Shown here one piece after another: positions 51,753-64,000 of a DNA stretch of 64,000 nucleotides. Made by a program: the position numbers and the translations under genes. A model generated the notes under the pieces. That model saw nothing but the letters and a program-made list of their open reading frames with translations, was not told where the DNA came from and did not search any database. The stretch spans positions 143,326-207,325 of the forward strand of contig JADZEM010000123.1 of the NCBI GenBank assembly GCA_020850535.1. Reading direction: 5' to 3'. Source of the DNA: Chloroflexota bacterium. Lineage in GTDB: Bacteria > Chloroflexota > UBA6077 > JACCZL01. Numbering within the stretch: position 1 is the stretch's first letter; each line of letters starts with the position of its first letter.

Positions 51753-53884
51753 AGCACCGTGGATACCAGAACGGCACGGCGCGCGGGGGCGCACGCCTCC
51801 TCCAACCCACGCCTTCCCCCCAGCAACGCGTCCTGACGCGCGGCCTGGAGCACCATCAGGCCGGCCGCCTCGCAGACGCCGAGGCCTCCTACCGCCAGGT
51901 GCTCGCCGCCGAGCCGGGCAACGCCGCCGCTCTGCACCTGCTCGGGGCGCTGGCGAACCAGTGCGGCCAGCCACAGGCCGCCATCGAGCTGATCTCGCAG
52001 GCCATCCGTATCGAGCCGCTGGCCGCCTCCTATCACAACAACCTGGGCGTGGCCTACCAGAACCTGAAGCAGTTCGCGGAGGCTGCCGGCTGCTACGAGC
52101 GCGCGCTGGCGCTCCAGCCAGACCACGTCGACGCGCTGAACAATCGTGGCGTGGTGCTCCAGGCGCTCGGGCGGCTGGACGAGGCGCTGGCGAGCTTCGA
52201 GCGCTCGCTGAAGCAACGCCCGAACAGCCACGAGACGCTGAACAACATCGCATCGCTGCTGACGCGGCTCGGGCGGCACGACGAGGCCGAGCTACGGCTG
52301 CGTCGGTCGCTCAAGCTGAAGCCGGACTATCCCGAAGCGCTCATCACGCTGGCCGGCGTCCTGATGGTGCGTGGCCAGCACGCCGAGGCCGAGCCGGTCG
52401 CCCGGCGGGCCGCTGCCGTCGCCCCGAACGATGCCCGCGCCCACGACATGCTCGGGTCGGTCCTGCGCTGGGCCGGCAAGGTTGACGAGGCGATCCTCAG
52501 CTACCAGCGGACGCTGGCGTTCGATCCGTCGATGGCGACTTACTGGCTGAACCTGGCCGGCGCGCTCCAGGTGGCCGGCCGCACGCCCGAGGCCACCGAG
52601 GCGTATCGTCAGAGCCTCGGCCTCGATCCGAACGCGCCGGTGACCCACAGCGGCCTGATCTTCTCGCTGGACCTTACGCCAGGGGCCGCCGAGGAGCGCC
52701 GCGCGGAGCGCATCCGCTTCAACGAGCGCTTCGGGCAGGTCTGGAAGCAGCAGCCGCTCGCCTTCGCCAACGCCCGCGAGCCGGAGCGCCGGCTGCGGAT
52801 CGGCTACGTCTCAGCCGACTTCTACCACCACTCGGCCGCCACGGCGTTCATGCCGATCCTGCGTGCGCACGACCGTTCTCAGGTGCAGGTCTACTGCTAC
52901 TCCGGCTCGACCACCTTCGACGCCGTCAACGTCGAGGCCCGCACCCTGGCGGATGTCTGGCACGACGTGGCGTTCCTCACCGACGATCGGCTTGAAGCAC
53001 TGATCCGTGCTGACGAGATCGACATCCTGGTGGACCTGTCCGGTCACTCGGCGGGCAACCGGCTGCCGGTCTTTGCACGGAAGCCCGCGCCCATCCAGGT
53101 CACGGCCTGGGGCTACTGCACGGGTACCGGCCTGGACGCGATCGACGCCTTCCTGATCGACCGCGTGGTGGTCCCCCCGGAGGACGACCATCGCTACGCC
53201 GAGCGCATCGTGCCCGTCCCGAGCACCCTCTGCTTCACGCTGCCCGAGGACGCGCCGCCCGTCAACGCGCTGCCGGCCCTCGGCCGGGGTCATGTCACGT
53301 TCGGCGCGTTCAACCGGCTGCCGAAGGTGACGCCCGAGACCCGCAAGGTCTGGGCAGAGCTGCTGCTCGCCATCCCGACGGCTCGGCTGCTGGTCAAGAC
53401 CGGCCCCCAGGACTCCCCGAGCGTCCGCCAGCAGCTGGTGGACGATCTTGTAGCCCACGGCGTCGAACCGGAGCGGATCGAGATGCGCGGGCCGACCTCG
53501 CGGACGGAGCACCTGGCCGCCCACCACGACGTGGATCTGATCCTCGACGCTTTCCCGCACGGCGGCGGCGTCACCTCCATCGAGGCGCTGATGATGGGCG
53601 TCCCCGTCATCACGCTGCTCGGCCGGGGCGTGTCCGGGCGACTCTCCGCCTCGTTCCTGACGACGCTCGGCCTCGCGGAGCTGGTCGCCACGACGACCGA
53701 GCAGTACGTCGCCATCGCCCGCGAGGTGGCTGCGCGCGTCCCCTGGCTGGCCGAGCAGCGCGCCACCCTGCGCGACCGCGTCATCGCGTCGTCCATCGCG
53801 GACGCGCCAGCCTACACCCGCGCCGTCGAAGCGGCCTACCGCGACCTCTGGCGGCAGTGGTGCGGCGCACAGGCCACGGCCTGA
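51749..53884 (+). CDS. TPR/OGT-type (GT41) glycosyltransferase 5 of 6
   Basis: A protein of 711 residues from the ATG at 51749 (MKHRGYQNGTARGG...). After a 30-residue basic N-terminal tail come about eight TPR units, then IGYVSADFYHHSAAT with His361, DEIDILVDLSGHSAGNRLPV, APIQVTAWGYCTGTGLDAID, FNRLPKV with Lys526, and DAFPHGGGVTSIEALMMGVP. Its length equals that of gene 6 and the N-terminal tails are alike (MKHRGYQNG and MKQRRFQAG), so 5 and 6 are probably the most recent duplication. An upstream in-frame extension to 51071 is inside gene 4 and rejected. Confidence 0.9.
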   Translation: MKHRGYQNGTARGGARLLQPTPSPQQRVLTRGLEHHQAGRLADAEASYRQVLAAEPGNAAALHLLGALANQCGQPQAAIELISQAIRIEPLAASYHNNLGVAYQNLKQFAEAAGCYERALALQPDHVDALNNRGVVLQALGRLDEALASFERSLKQRPNSHETLNNIASLLTRLGRHDEAELRLRRSLKLKPDYPEALITLAGVLMVRGQHAEAEPVARRAAAVAPNDARAHDMLGSVLRWAGKVDEAILSYQRTLAFDPSMATYWLNLAGALQVAGRTPEATEAYRQSLGLDPNAPVTHSGLIFSLDLTPGAAEERRAERIRFNERFGQVWKQQPLAFANAREPERRLRIGYVSADFYHHSAATAFMPILRAHDRSQVQVYCYSGSTTFDAVNVEARTLADVWHDVAFLTDDRLEALIRADEIDILVDLSGHSAGNRLPVFARKPAPIQVTAWGYCTGTGLDAIDAFLIDRVVVPPEDDHRYAERIVPVPSTLCFTLPEDAPPVNALPALGRGHVTFGAFNRLPKVTPETRKVWAELLLAIPTARLLVKTGPQDSPSVRQQLVDDLVAHGVEPERIEMRGPTSRTEHLAAHHDVDLILDAFPHGGGVTSIEALMMGVPVITLLGRGVSGRLSASFLTTLGLAELVATTTEQYVAIAREVAARVPWLAEQRATLRDRVIASSIADAPAYTRAVEAAYRDLWRQWCGAQATA

Positions 53885-56019
53885 TGAAGCAACGCAGGTT
53901 CCAGGCTGGCCCGCCTGGGCGCGGAGGCGCGCGGACGCTGACGCCGCAGCCGTCGCCGCTCCAGCAGGTGCTCGCGCAGGGGCTTGCCGCTCACCAGGCG
54001 GGCCGGCTCGCCGAGGCCGAGGCGCGCTACCGGCGCGTCCTGGCCGCCGATCCCTCGCACGCCGACGCCCTCCACCTGCTCGGGCTGCTGGCGCTCCAGT
54101 GCGGTCAGCCAGGAGTTGCCGTCGACCTGATCTCGCAGGCCATTCGCCACCAGCCGAACGCGGCGGTGTACCACAGCAACCTGGGCGTCGCCCATCAGCG
54201 ACTGGAGCAGCACGCCGAAGCCGCCGACTGCTACGACCGCGCCCTCACGCTCGACCCGAACCAGATCGATGCCCTGAGCAATCGTGGCGTCTCGCTGCGG
54301 GCGCTTGGGCGGCTGGACGACGCGCTCCAGGGCTACGAGCGCGCCCTGCGGCTGCGCTCGGATCAGCCAGACTTGCTGACCGGGCGCGGCGCCGCCCTGG
54401 CCGACCTCGGGCGGCTCGACGAGGCCGAGGCCAGTCTGCGGCGTGTCCTCGGAGCACACCCGAGTCATGCGGAAGCCCTGTTCACGCTGGGCGGCGTGCT
54501 GAAGACGCAGGGTGTGCTGCCCGAAGCCCTCGACTGCTGCACCCAGGCCATCGCCGCCGCCCCGAACGATCCGCGCGCGCATGACATGCTCGGCACGGTG
54601 CTTCGGGCTGCTGGCCGCGTCGACGAGGCCATCGCCAGCCACGAGCGCGCCCTGGCCCTCTACCCGAACGCGGCGGGCGGCTGGCAGAACCTCGCGGGCG
54701 CGCTCCAGCTAGCAGGCCGCACCCAGGAAGCGGTCGCCGCCTACCGGCACAGCCTCGCACTGAACCCCGACAGCCCTGCCACCCACAGCAGCTTGATCTT
54801 CGCACTGGACCTGTTGCACGGCGCATCGGAGGAGCGGCTGGCCGAGCGCCGCCGCTGGAACGAGCGCTTTGGGCAGGCGTGGCGTGAGCGGCCGCCAGCC
54901 TTCGCCAACACCCGCGAACTGGAGCGCCGGCTGCGCGTCGGCTACGTCTCGGCGGACTTCTGCAACCATTCGGCGGCCACCGTCTTCATGCCAGTGTTGC
55001 GCGCCCATGACCGCACCCAGGTGCAGGTCTTCTGCTACTCTGGCACGCCGGTTACTGACGCCGTCACCGCCGAGGCCCACGCGCTCGCCGACCGCTGGCA
55101 TGACACCCGCTTCCTCTCCGACGACCGGCTTGAGGCCCAGATCAGAGCGGACCGGATCGACGTGCTGGTGGACCTCTCGGGCCACACCCTCGGGAACCGC
55201 CTGCCAGTCTTCGCACGGAAGGCTGCGCCCGTCCAGGTGACCGCCTGGGGCTACGCCACCGGCACCGGCCTCGACGCGATGAACGCGTTCCTGGCGGATG
55301 CGGTCGTCGTCCCGCCTGCCGAGGCGGCCCGCTACGCCGAGCGGATCGTCCACCTGCCGGCCGTGATCTGCTTCGAGCCGCCAGCCGGTCTGCCCGAGAT
55401 CGCCCCGTTGCCAGCCCTGGAGCGCGGCCACATCACGTTCGGCGCGTTCAACCGCCTTCCGAAGATCACCCCCGAGACGCGCACAGCCTGGGCTGCCGTC
55501 CTCCGGGCCGTCCCGACCGCCCGGCTGCTGGTCAAGACGGGCGCGCAGGACTCACCGGCCGCCGTCCAGCAACTCGCCGACGACCTCGTCGCGCTGGGCG
55601 TCGAGCGGGACCGTCTCGAACTGCGCCGGCCGACGCCGCGCCTGGAGCACCTGGCTGCCCACGCCGATATCGACCTGATGCTGGATTCGTTCCCGCACAC
55701 GGGCGGCGTTACCACGGTCGAGGCGCTGATGATGGGGGTACCGGTCATCACGCTGCTGGGCGAGGGCGTGGCGGCCCGGCTGTCGGCGTCGTTCCTGTCG
55801 GCGCTCGGCCTTGCTGAGCTGGTCGCCACTCGTTCGGAGCAGTTCGTCGCACTGGCGCAGGCAGTTGCCGGCCGGCTCCCCTGGCTCGCGGAGCAGCGCG
55901 CCACCCTCCGCGACCGACTGTTCGCCTCGCCCATCGGGGACAGCCGCGCGTACACCCGCGCCGTCGAGGCCGCCTACCGCGATCTCTGGCGCTCCTGGTG
56001 CACGAAGCCGTCAGCCTGA
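53884..56019 (+). CDS. TPR/OGT-type (GT41) glycosyltransferase 6 of 6
   Basis: A protein of 711 residues from the ATG that shares a base with the previous stop (TGATG). Basic tail (MKQRRFQAGPPGRGG), TPRs about 30-320, then VGYVSADFCNHSAAT with His362, DRIDVLVDLSGHTLGNRLPV, APVQVTAWGYATGTGLDAMN, FNRLPKI with Lys527, and DSFPHTGGVTTVEALMMGVP. It is the last gene of the operon; the following truncated Rpn gene starts 44 bp on with different codon use. All six proteins keep the same C-terminal end motif, a Tyr-Thr-Arg-Ala-Val-Glu stretch followed by LW and a final basic segment. Confidence 0.9.
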   Translation: MKQRRFQAGPPGRGGARTLTPQPSPLQQVLAQGLAAHQAGRLAEAEARYRRVLAADPSHADALHLLGLLALQCGQPGVAVDLISQAIRHQPNAAVYHSNLGVAHQRLEQHAEAADCYDRALTLDPNQIDALSNRGVSLRALGRLDDALQGYERALRLRSDQPDLLTGRGAALADLGRLDEAEASLRRVLGAHPSHAEALFTLGGVLKTQGVLPEALDCCTQAIAAAPNDPRAHDMLGTVLRAAGRVDEAIASHERALALYPNAAGGWQNLAGALQLAGRTQEAVAAYRHSLALNPDSPATHSSLIFALDLLHGASEERLAERRRWNERFGQAWRERPPAFANTRELERRLRVGYVSADFCNHSAATVFMPVLRAHDRTQVQVFCYSGTPVTDAVTAEAHALADRWHDTRFLSDDRLEAQIRADRIDVLVDLSGHTLGNRLPVFARKAAPVQVTAWGYATGTGLDAMNAFLADAVVVPPAEAARYAERIVHLPAVICFEPPAGLPEIAPLPALERGHITFGAFNRLPKITPETRTAWAAVLRAVPTARLLVKTGAQDSPAAVQQLADDLVALGVERDRLELRRPTPRLEHLAAHADIDLMLDSFPHTGGVTTVEALMMGVPVITLLGEGVAARLSASFLSALGLAELVATRSEQFVALAQAVAGRLPWLAEQRATLRDRLFASPIGDSRAYTRAVEAAYRDLWRSWCTKPSA

Positions 56020-56062
56020 CAGATAGCAACAACACTCCGTCGCGTTTGCTATCCTCTGCGTT

Positions 56063-56587
56063 GTGCAAGAGGGAGCCCTCTGGCAGCATCCCGTCGAGCA
56101 ACTGCTTCTGGGCAGCCTGGGCATTCTGCCAATGGCGCCGCTCGCAACCGTGGAGCCGACGCAGTTGCCATCTGTCCTGCGTCGCGTTGAGGAACGTCTC
56201 CGCCAGGAGGCCTCCCCGACGAGTGCGGACGAGCTGTGGGCCGCAACGTATCTGCTGCTCGGCCTGCGGTATGATGATCGTACGGTGAGCGAGGTGGTGA
56301 CACGTATGAGCTGGCTTCAGGAATCCTCAACCTACCAGGCAATACGCAGAGAAGGCCTCGCCGAGGGGCGTGCAGTGGGACAGCTTGAGGGCCGTGCCGA
56401 GGGGCGGGTCGACACCGCCCGGCGCTTCATCCTTGACCTGGGCTCCGACAAGTTCGGCGCGCCGAGCCAGACCACCACGTCCATTCTGGAGAGCATCTCT
56501 GACCTCTCCATCCTCGAACGGCTGCACCGCAGGATTCTCACGGCAAGCACCTGGGCTGAGCTGCTGGCATCGGAACGGCTCGGGTAG
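56063..56587 (+). CDS. C-terminal half of an Rpn/PD-(D/E)XK-type protein (N-terminus missing)
   Basis: A protein of 174 residues from GTG 56063. It corresponds to the C-terminal region of Rpn-family (recombination-promoting nuclease/putative transposase) and DUF4351-like proteins: VEQLLLGSLGILPMAPLATV, ASPTSADELWAATYLLLGLR, an EGRAVGQLEGRAEGR-type charged repeat, and a final LASTWAEL-like helix. The N-terminal nuclease domain (about 100 residues with the catalytic D/E-x-K) is absent, and the 43 bp between the glycosyltransferase stop and this start cannot hold it. It is therefore probably a 5'-truncated remnant, though an expressed short protein is possible (TATCCT box near 56050). Confidence 0.6.
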   Translation: MQEGALWQHPVEQLLLGSLGILPMAPLATVEPTQLPSVLRRVEERLRQEASPTSADELWAATYLLLGLRYDDRTVSEVVTRMSWLQESSTYQAIRREGLAEGRAVGQLEGRAEGRVDTARRFILDLGSDKFGAPSQTTTSILESISDLSILERLHRRILTASTWAELLASERLG

Positions 56588-56641
56588 TACAGCTACGGCA
56601 GCACAGCCGAACGCGTCAGCGCCGCGCACCCCGGACATGAT

Positions 56642-56675
56642 GAAGCCCCGTCGCCGTTCGTGGCGACGGGGCTTC
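56642..56675. terminator. Bidirectional terminator between the Rpn remnant and atpD
   Basis: A perfect 14-bp stem, gaagccccgtcgcc (56642-56655) with ggcgacggggcttc (56662-56675), and a 6-base loop. It ends the minus-strand atp operon 20 bp after the atpD stop and also serves the plus-strand gene. There is no U-run. Confidence 0.85.
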
Positions 56676-56694
56676 GTGGTGTGAACGGCTGCGA

Positions 56695-58206
<1,512 letters not shown>

Positions 58207-58208
58207 AA

Positions 58209-59084
58209 CTACCTGCTCTGCGCTGCCATGAACTCTGCCGCCGAGGCGATCTCGATAACCTCACGCGTGATCGCCGCCTGACGCGTCTTGTTGTAGACCA
58301 GCGTCAGATCCTTGATGAGATCCTGGGCATTCTGGTTTGCGTTCCGCATCGCGACCATGCGGGCGCTCTGCTCGCTCGCCTGGGCCTCCAGAATCGCCTC
58401 GTAGATGAGCACTTCGACGTAGCGCGGCAGCAGCTCGTTGAGGATCGACTTCGGGTCAGGCTCGAAGATGTAGTCGACCGGCCTGGCCGGCTCGTCCCCG
58501 CCGGAGACGATGGGCAGGATCTTCTGCACGCGGGGCCGCTGCGTCAGCGTGGAGATGTACTCCGGATAGACGAGGTAGCACTCGTCCATCCGGCGCTCCA
58601 TGAAGCTCTCCATCACGTTCCGAGCAATCGGGATGATCTGCTCGTAGGTCGGGCGGTCCCCGATGCCGGTGATGCTGGCGAAGATCTTGTAGCCGCGCCG
58701 CGCCATGAAGTCCTGGCCCTTGCGCCCGATGGTCATCAGCTCGACCGGGTGCGTCTGCGCCAGGATCAGCTCACTCGCGCGGCGGATCACGTTGGCGTTC
58801 AACGCGCCGCAGAGGCCACGGTCGGCCGTGATCACGATGATGCCGACCGTATCGACCTCGCGCTGCTCCAGCAACGGGTGCAGCTCGTCCGACTGGCTTC
58901 CTGCCGCGACAGCCGCCAACTCGCTGATGAACGTCCGCATCGTCTCAGCGTAGGGGCGGGCCGCCGTCACCCGGAGCTGGGCACGCCGCATCCGCGACGC
59001 GGCCACCAGCTCCATCGCCTTGGTGATCTGGGCGGTGTTTCGGACGCCGCGGATGCGGCGCCGAATATCTTGCAGGCTTGGCAT
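58209..59084 (-). CDS. atpG: F1Fo ATP synthase gamma subunit
   Basis: The central rotor shaft of F1, 291 residues. N-terminal helix MPSLQDIRRRIRGVRNTAQI and KAMELVAASRMRRAQ, the conserved TADRGLCGALNANV loop, and the C-terminal helix (VAMRNANQNAQDLIKDLTLV, then YNKTRQAAITREVIEI) are all present. Length is normal. It starts 3 bp after the atpA stop and is followed by the 89-nt hairpin-containing spacer before atpD. Confidence 0.96.
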   Translation of the reverse strand: MPSLQDIRRRIRGVRNTAQITKAMELVAASRMRRAQLRVTAARPYAETMRTFISELAAVAAGSQSDELHPLLEQREVDTVGIIVITADRGLCGALNANVIRRASELILAQTHPVELMTIGRKGQDFMARRGYKIFASITGIGDRPTYEQIIPIARNVMESFMERRMDECYLVYPEYISTLTQRPRVQKILPIVSGGDEPARPVDYIFEPDPKSILNELLPRYVEVLIYEAILEAQASEQSARMVAMRNANQNAQDLIKDLTLVYNKTRQAAITREVIEIASAAEFMAAQSR

Positions 59085-59087
59085 CGC

Positions 59088-60611
<1,524 letters not shown>

Positions 60612-60751
60612 GCTGCCTCCCCGTGCTGTCAGCCGTCAGCCGCCAGCCATCGGGCTTCGTGTTCTCAAGTCTGTAGCTGTGGTCTCTGGTGCCGGGGAGG
60701 GTCCTGGTGGAGCCGGCAGCGCCTCCGGCGCGCCTGCCGACGCCATCATGC

Positions 60752-61285
60752 TCAGGCGGTCAACGTTCGCCGCAACCGCTCCAGCCGACCGCGAATGCTG
60801 CTGTCGATGACGGTGTCGCCCACCTGCGCGATCACCCCGCCCACAATCGACGGGTCAACGCGCTCTTCGAGCACCACCGTCTTGCCGAGCCGCCGGCCCA
60901 GCCGCGACGCGATCACCGCCTTCTGCCGGTCGTCAATCGGCACCGCCGTGGTGACCGTCGCCACGGCGATCCCTCGGTGCTCGTTGAGCAGCCGGCGGAA
61001 ATGCACCGCGATGTCCGGCACCAGCTCCAGCCGATCCCGGTGGGCCAGGATCGCCAGGAAACGCTGCACGTCGTCCGAGACGCCGGGCAGCAGCTCCTTC
61101 AACACCGCCCGCTTCTTCTCAGCCGACTCAACCGGGCTGGTCAGGAACAGTTCAGCGGCGTGATTCTCGTACAGCGAGGACGCCTGATCGAGAGCCTCGA
61201 GCCAGGCGTCCAGAGTGTTCGTATCCCGAGCGACGGCAAACGCCGCCTCCGCGAAGCGGAGCGCCCGGATATTCGTCCGCGCCAC
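60752..61285 (-). CDS. atpH: F1Fo ATP synthase delta subunit
   Basis: Peripheral-stalk subunit at the top of F1, 177 residues. Begins MARTNIRALRFAEAAFAVAR and ends with VGGVIAQVGDTVIDSSIRGR followed by LERLRRTL, the conserved OSCP/delta C-terminal motif. Between them lie six-helix N-domain sequences (LDQASSLYENHAAELFLTSP) and the LLNEHRGIAVATVTTAVPID strand. It starts 15 bp after the atpF stop. Confidence 0.95.
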   Translation of the reverse strand: MARTNIRALRFAEAAFAVARDTNTLDAWLEALDQASSLYENHAAELFLTSPVESAEKKRAVLKELLPGVSDDVQRFLAILAHRDRLELVPDIAVHFRRLLNEHRGIAVATVTTAVPIDDRQKAVIASRLGRRLGKTVVLEERVDPSIVGGVIAQVGDTVIDSSIRGRLERLRRTLTA

Positions 61286-61300
61286 GCGCTACCCCGCCTC

Positions 61301-61816
61301 CTAGGCCCGTCCGGCCTGCGTCGGCCGCTCGTCGAGAAACTCGTCCACGAGCTGGCGTTGGGCTTGATCGTCGAGGTTGCGGCTGATGATGCGCTCGGCC
61401 GCCTGGACCGCCAGGCTCGCCACCTCGCGCCGCAGCTCAGCCATCGCCTGGGCACGCTCCGCGTCCGCCTCCTGGCGGGCGGTCTCGATGATGCGCTGCG
61501 CCTCGGTGCTGGCCGTCGTCCGCGCCTCCGACTGGATGCGCTCGGCAACCTGCTGGGCCGTCGCCATCATCTCCTGAATCTCGCGGCGGGTGTTCGTGAG
61601 CAGCTCGTCGCGCTCACGGTCCGCACGCGCCACCTCGGCCTGCGCTCGCTCGGCCGCAGCCAGGCTCTCCTCGATCTTCCGGGTCCGCTCGTCCAGCAGC
61701 CCCACCACCGGGGTGTACAGGAACTTGTAGAGCAGGCCGATCAGAACGATGAAGTTGAGCGTGTGCCAGAGGAAGGCGTACCCGTCAATCCCCAGCGTTG
61801 TTAAAACTCCGCTCAT
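61301..61816 (-). CDS. atpF: F1Fo ATP synthase b subunit
   Basis: Peripheral-stalk subunit, 171 residues. A single N-terminal membrane helix (GYAFLWHTLNFIVLIGLLYK) is followed by a long charged coiled coil (LAAAERAQAEVARADRERDE; ARTTASTEAQRIIETARQEA) and a delta-binding end (LAVQAAERIISRNLDDQAQR). Only one b-type gene is present, so the stalk is probably a homodimer. The ATG at 61816 starts MSGVLTTLGIDG. Confidence 0.95.
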   Translation of the reverse strand: MSGVLTTLGIDGYAFLWHTLNFIVLIGLLYKFLYTPVVGLLDERTRKIEESLAAAERAQAEVARADRERDELLTNTRREIQEMMATAQQVAERIQSEARTTASTEAQRIIETARQEADAERAQAMAELRREVASLAVQAAERIISRNLDDQAQRQLVDEFLDERPTQAGRA

Positions 61817-61892
61817 CCGCGTTCCTGTCCCGTCAGGGCCGTGCGCCGCACCGCTGCCAGGGCAACTGCCCGGGCACGGCCACCTGACGATC

Positions 61893-62953
<1,061 letters not shown>

Positions 62954-62959
62954 CGGGGG

Positions 62960-63202
62960 CTACTCCTGAACCTGTCCGCGACGATCGTTGGCACGCCGCG
63001 AGACATATTTCAACAACTGGAGGGTGCTCACCACCGCCGAGATCATGCCGCCAACCGCAAGCAAGAGCGAGAAGATAATTCCAGAGCCGATTTGCCTATC
63101 GATCCAGCTACCCAGCAAAAAACCAACTGCGACGGTAATGGCGACCGTCACGCCGAACTGCGTGACGACCCCAATGGCTTCCCAGGTGTTGAGACTGGAC
63201 AT
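62960..63202 (-). CDS. atpZ: AtpZ/AtpI-family ATP synthase accessory protein
   Basis: A membrane protein of 80 residues with two hydrophobic helices: VVTQFGVTVAITVAVGFLLG and IIFSLLLAVGGMISAVVSTL, joined by SWIDRQIGSG. The GSWIDRxxGS motif is typical of the AtpZ (F0F1-ATPase subunit/putative Ca2+/Mg2+ transporter) family at the head of atp operons. The ATG at 63202 follows GAGGGG; an upstream in-frame start at 63289 looks non-coding. First gene of the operon proper. Confidence 0.85.
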   Translation of the reverse strand: MSSLNTWEAIGVVTQFGVTVAITVAVGFLLGSWIDRQIGSGIIFSLLLAVGGMISAVVSTLQLLKYVSRRANDRRGQVQE

Positions 63203-63297
63203 CGTCGCCCCTCTCTTCCCTGGTCTGGCCGGCGGCGAGAGTATACCAACGCCCGCTTCAGGCAGCAACGTGCAGGATGGGCTTGCCACACACGCAC

Positions 63298-64000
63298 TTA
63301 CGACGCATCCTCCGGAGCGTCGTACGCCAACGCGGAGTACCGCATCAGCTTGTCAAAGTTGTGGCTGGACTGCACCCGGCGGATCGTCCCGGACTTGCCG
63401 CGCATCGCCAGCGTCTCGGTGAACGCCCCGTGCCGCGCGTACCGAACGCCCCGCACCAGCTCGCCGGTCGTGACGCCGGTCAGCGAGAAGAAGACGTCGT
63501 CGTCGGCCACGAGGTCGTCGATGGTCAGGATCTTCGTCAGCGAGAGGTTCTGCTGCTCGGCAAGCTCGCGCTCACGGTCGTTGCGCGGCCAGTAGCGGCA
63601 CTGGATGTCGCCGCCCAGGCACTTGAGCGCGCAGGCCGTGGTCACCGCCTCCGGCGAGCCGCCGATCCCCAGCAGCAAGTCCATGCCGGTCTCTTCGAGC
63701 GACGGCATGATCCCACCCGCGATATCGCCATCCGTGATCAGCTTGACCCGTGCGCCAGCCTCACGCACTCGCCGGATGATCTCGTTGTGCCGCTCGCGGT
63801 CGAGGATCACCACGGTGAGATCCTCGACGTCGCAGCGTTTCGCCCCTGACAGCGCCCGGAGGTTCTCCTCGACGGACAGCTCCAGCGAGACGACGCCCTT
63901 GCCAGCCGGCCCGACGGCGATCTTCTCCATGTAGGCGATGCCCTTCCAGGGGAGCATCGAGCCGCGCCGGGCCAGCGCCACGACGGCCACGGAGTTCGGC
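63298..64000 (-). CDS. glpX: Class II fructose-1,6-bisphosphatase (GlpX), N-terminus outside the window
   Basis: At least 234 codons of a GlpX-type bisphosphatase that runs off the right edge. Conserved: NSVAVVALARRGSMLPWKGI at the edge, YMEKIAVGPAGKGVVSLELS, DRERHNEIIRRVREAGARVK, the active-site ITDGDIAGGIMPS and GIGGSPEAVTTACALKCLGG, and the C-terminal FFSLTGVTTGELVRGVRY with the following TIRRVQSSHNFDKL. Gluconeogenic hydrolysis of fructose-1,6-bisphosphate; Mg2+ or Mn2+ dependent in the family. It is separated from atpZ by 95 bp on the same strand. Confidence 0.95.
   Translation of the reverse strand, partial: PNSVAVVALARRGSMLPWKGIAYMEKIAVGPAGKGVVSLELSVEENLRALSGAKRCDVEDLTVVILDRERHNEIIRRVREAGARVKLITDGDIAGGIMPSLEETGMDLLLGIGGSPEAVTTACALKCLGGDIQCRYWPRNDRERELAEQQNLSLTKILTIDDLVADDDVFFSLTGVTTGELVRGVRYARHGAFTETLAMRGKSGTIRRVQSSHNFDKLMRYSALAYDAPEDAS

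Overview
This is a 64 kb chromosomal window of high-G+C bacterial DNA. The gene content suggests a free-living heterotroph, most likely of the Chloroflexota (Thermomicrobia/Sphaerobacter-like). The pointers are the SPINDLY/OGT-type TPR glycosyltransferases, the large AAA/TPR regulator with its DUF-type C-terminus, a DUF3151 protein, and many GTG starts with strong GGAGG ribosome sites. The assignment is an inference from content; there is no rRNA in the window. I found no tRNA, rRNA or CRISPR array.

Left third (1-29.6 kb): an accessory-metabolism and transport region. On the minus strand lie a truncated MFS exporter, a D-apionate lactonase-like enzyme, an orphan MbcA/ParS/Xre (DUF2384) antitoxin with a decayed second copy, a second MFS transporter, a membrane MutS-like ATPase, a DAO-type FAD oxidoreductase and an alpha/beta hydrolase. 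On the plus strand come three SDR genes and a one-component regulator (XRE HTH plus periplasmic-binding-like domain). Two HAE1/AcrB-type RND pumps follow; the second is translationally coupled to a stand-alone response regulator. Between the pumps sit a DUF983 protein, an AAA ATPase/TOPRIM-like pair that may be a defence module, a rhodanese and a REPIN-like repeat. An unusually long shikimate dehydrogenase and the DUF2283 and DUF3151 genes complete the section.

Middle (29.6-42.4 kb): an M20 peptidase, a Gfo/Idh/MocA oxidoreductase, a glutamine-synthetase-family ligase, a Kv-like potassium channel and an SDR. A two-gene segment is bracketed by 58-bp direct repeats. A truncated GNAT, DoxX, a 1202-residue AAA/TPR protein and a DUF6941 protein follow. 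This section is rich in small repeats. A 117-bp repeat lies between genes at 35.2 kb, and a near-identical inverted copy lies inside the coding sequence of the AAA/TPR protein.

Right (42.6-56.0 kb): the most striking feature, six consecutive TPR plus OGT-type (GT41) glycosyltransferase genes in one operon. Each start overlaps the previous stop, and all six keep the catalytic His and Lys positions. I infer a dedicated protein O-glycosylation operon.

Far right (56.0-64.0 kb): a truncated Rpn-type protein, a bidirectional hairpin terminator, then the minus-strand F1Fo ATP synthase operon (glpX-atpZ-atpB-atpE-atpF-atpH-atpA-atpG-atpD). There is no atpC after atpD. The c subunit has a proton-type ion site.
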